Source of the DNA: DASUFH01 sp036274645
GTDB taxonomy: Bacteria > Acidobacteriota > Terriglobia > 20CM-2-55-15
Reading direction: 5' to 3'
Length of the DNA: 12,712 bases
Assembly: GCA_036274645.1 (NCBI GenBank)
Contig: DASUFH010000095.1
Coordinates: 1 to 12,712, forward strand
Part shown: positions 12,251-12,712 of the stretch, piece by piece
Position numbering within the stretch: position 1 is the first letter of the stretch
Layout: the number at the start of each line of letters is the position of its first letter
Notes under the pieces: model-generated
The model's database searches: none
The model's input: the letters and a program-made list of their open reading frames with translations, nothing else
What the model was told of the DNA's origin: nothing
Program-made: the position numbers and the translations under genes

Positions 12251-12712
12251 ATGCGACTGAAAAGCATCCTGGCCATCCTGGCGCTCATGACAGTGTTCGT
12301 TGCGGCATTCACGGCCGCTCCACAGAACCCGGGCGCGGCTCTTCTGGAGCAGGCGCGCGCGAAAAAAGCGGCAGGGGATCTGCAGGGCGCCGCGGAGGGC
12401 TTTGAAAAGCTGCTGACGGACTTCGCCGCGGAACGCAAACCGGCCGCGAACGCGCTGTTGGAGTTGGGCGCCATTGCGGAATCTCTCGACCAGAAGACTC
12501 GCGCCCGCAACTACTACGAGCGGCTCCGAAGGGAATATTCGGATCAGGGCGCCGAGGTGACCGCGGCAACCAACCGGCTGGCGGAACTGGAAGGACGTAG
12601 CGCTCCAGGCAACGCGGCGGCCGGCGTCGGGGGCGGGGCAACCGGGGTGGGAAGAATCGTTATCAAAACCCCCTACACTGAAGACCCCTATGCGTTTGCG
12701 CTCTCTCCGGAT
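12251..12712 (+). CDS. Second TPR-PD40 protein, truncated by the window end
   Basis: The first 154 codons of a tandem paralogue of the gene at 10131. It has a signal-like start (MRLKSILAILALMTVFVAAF, 1-20) with a cut near TAAPQ (21-25). TPR-like helices follow: ARAKKAAGDLQGAAEGFEKL (35-54) and ALLELGAIAESLDQKTRARN (68-87). After a glycine- and alanine-rich linker (117-134), the first propeller blade begins with IVIKTPYTEDPYAFALSPD (136-154), matching ITIRTPYADDIYGFALSPD in its neighbour. AAGGAG (12240-12245) lies 5 bases before the ATG. The two genes are in the same direction and only 95 bases apart, so co-transcription is likely, though the gap may hold its own promoter. The frame is open to the last base of the window; this is a window-edge cut, not a broken gene. 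Confidence 0.88.
   Translation, partial: MRLKSILAILALMTVFVAAFTAAPQNPGAALLEQARAKKAAGDLQGAAEGFEKLLTDFAAERKPAANALLELGAIAESLDQKTRARNYYERLRREYSDQGAEVTAATNRLAELEGRSAPGNAAAGVGGGATGVGRIVIKTPYTEDPYAFALSPD

Noticed and set aside
1..12712. CRISPR arrays, rRNA, tRNA, prophage or transposase genes
   Set aside because: No regularly spaced direct repeats, conserved RNA segments or transposase/integrase motifs were seen on either strand.

Overview
The window is high-GC bacterial DNA, about 60% by eye. Most genes start at ATG or GTG behind clear GGAGG-type sites. I infer an Acidobacteriota-like genome, with moderate confidence. The reasons are secreted TPR plus PD40 (TolB-like) propeller proteins in tandem, a secreted protein of a type I associate with that phylum, and GGGGACAG-type palindromic repeats. 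No rRNA, tRNA or transposase is present to settle the taxonomy.

Layout. (1) 1-2430, plus strand: a compact arsenic-resistance operon. It encodes an ArsR repressor, an ArsM As(III) S-adenosylmethionine methyltransferase, a major intrinsic protein (aquaglyceroporin) and a thioredoxin-type ArsC arsenate reductase. A palindromic operator overlaps the promoter and the genes touch or overlap. No ArsB or Acr3 pump is in the window, so the implied logic is reduction of arsenate, then loss of As(III) through the channel or by methylation. (2) 2573-3699, minus strand: a Tat-exported Fe/Mn superoxide dismutase followed by a methionine-rich lipoprotein built from 14-residue repeats. The pair lies between two palindromic elements that share a core motif. 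(3) 3770-4979: a 143-bp imperfect inverted repeat, then rsgA, the ribosome-assembly GTPase, on the minus strand. (4) 5085-5978: a possible 22-codon ORF, then a FitA/VapB-VapC toxin-antitoxin pair with an apparently leaderless promoter. (5) 6044-7390: classical N-acetylglutamate synthase (argA). (6) 7527-8240, minus: a secreted protein of unknown function, convergent with argA across a perfect 8-bp hairpin. (7) 8241-8786: mostly non-coding, with several short hairpins and one doubtful small minus-strand ORF. (8) 8787-12712, plus: a secreted DUF6438-like plus ankyrin protein, a complete 674-residue TPR-PD40 protein, and the start of its tandem paralogue, which runs off the window.

The best candidates for something under-described are the six-unit methionine-rich lipoprotein coupled to an exported superoxide dismutase, the pump-less arsenic operon with methylation and a channel, and the repeat elements around the dismutase unit. 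I did not find a wholly new multi-gene system that I could defend from sequence alone.
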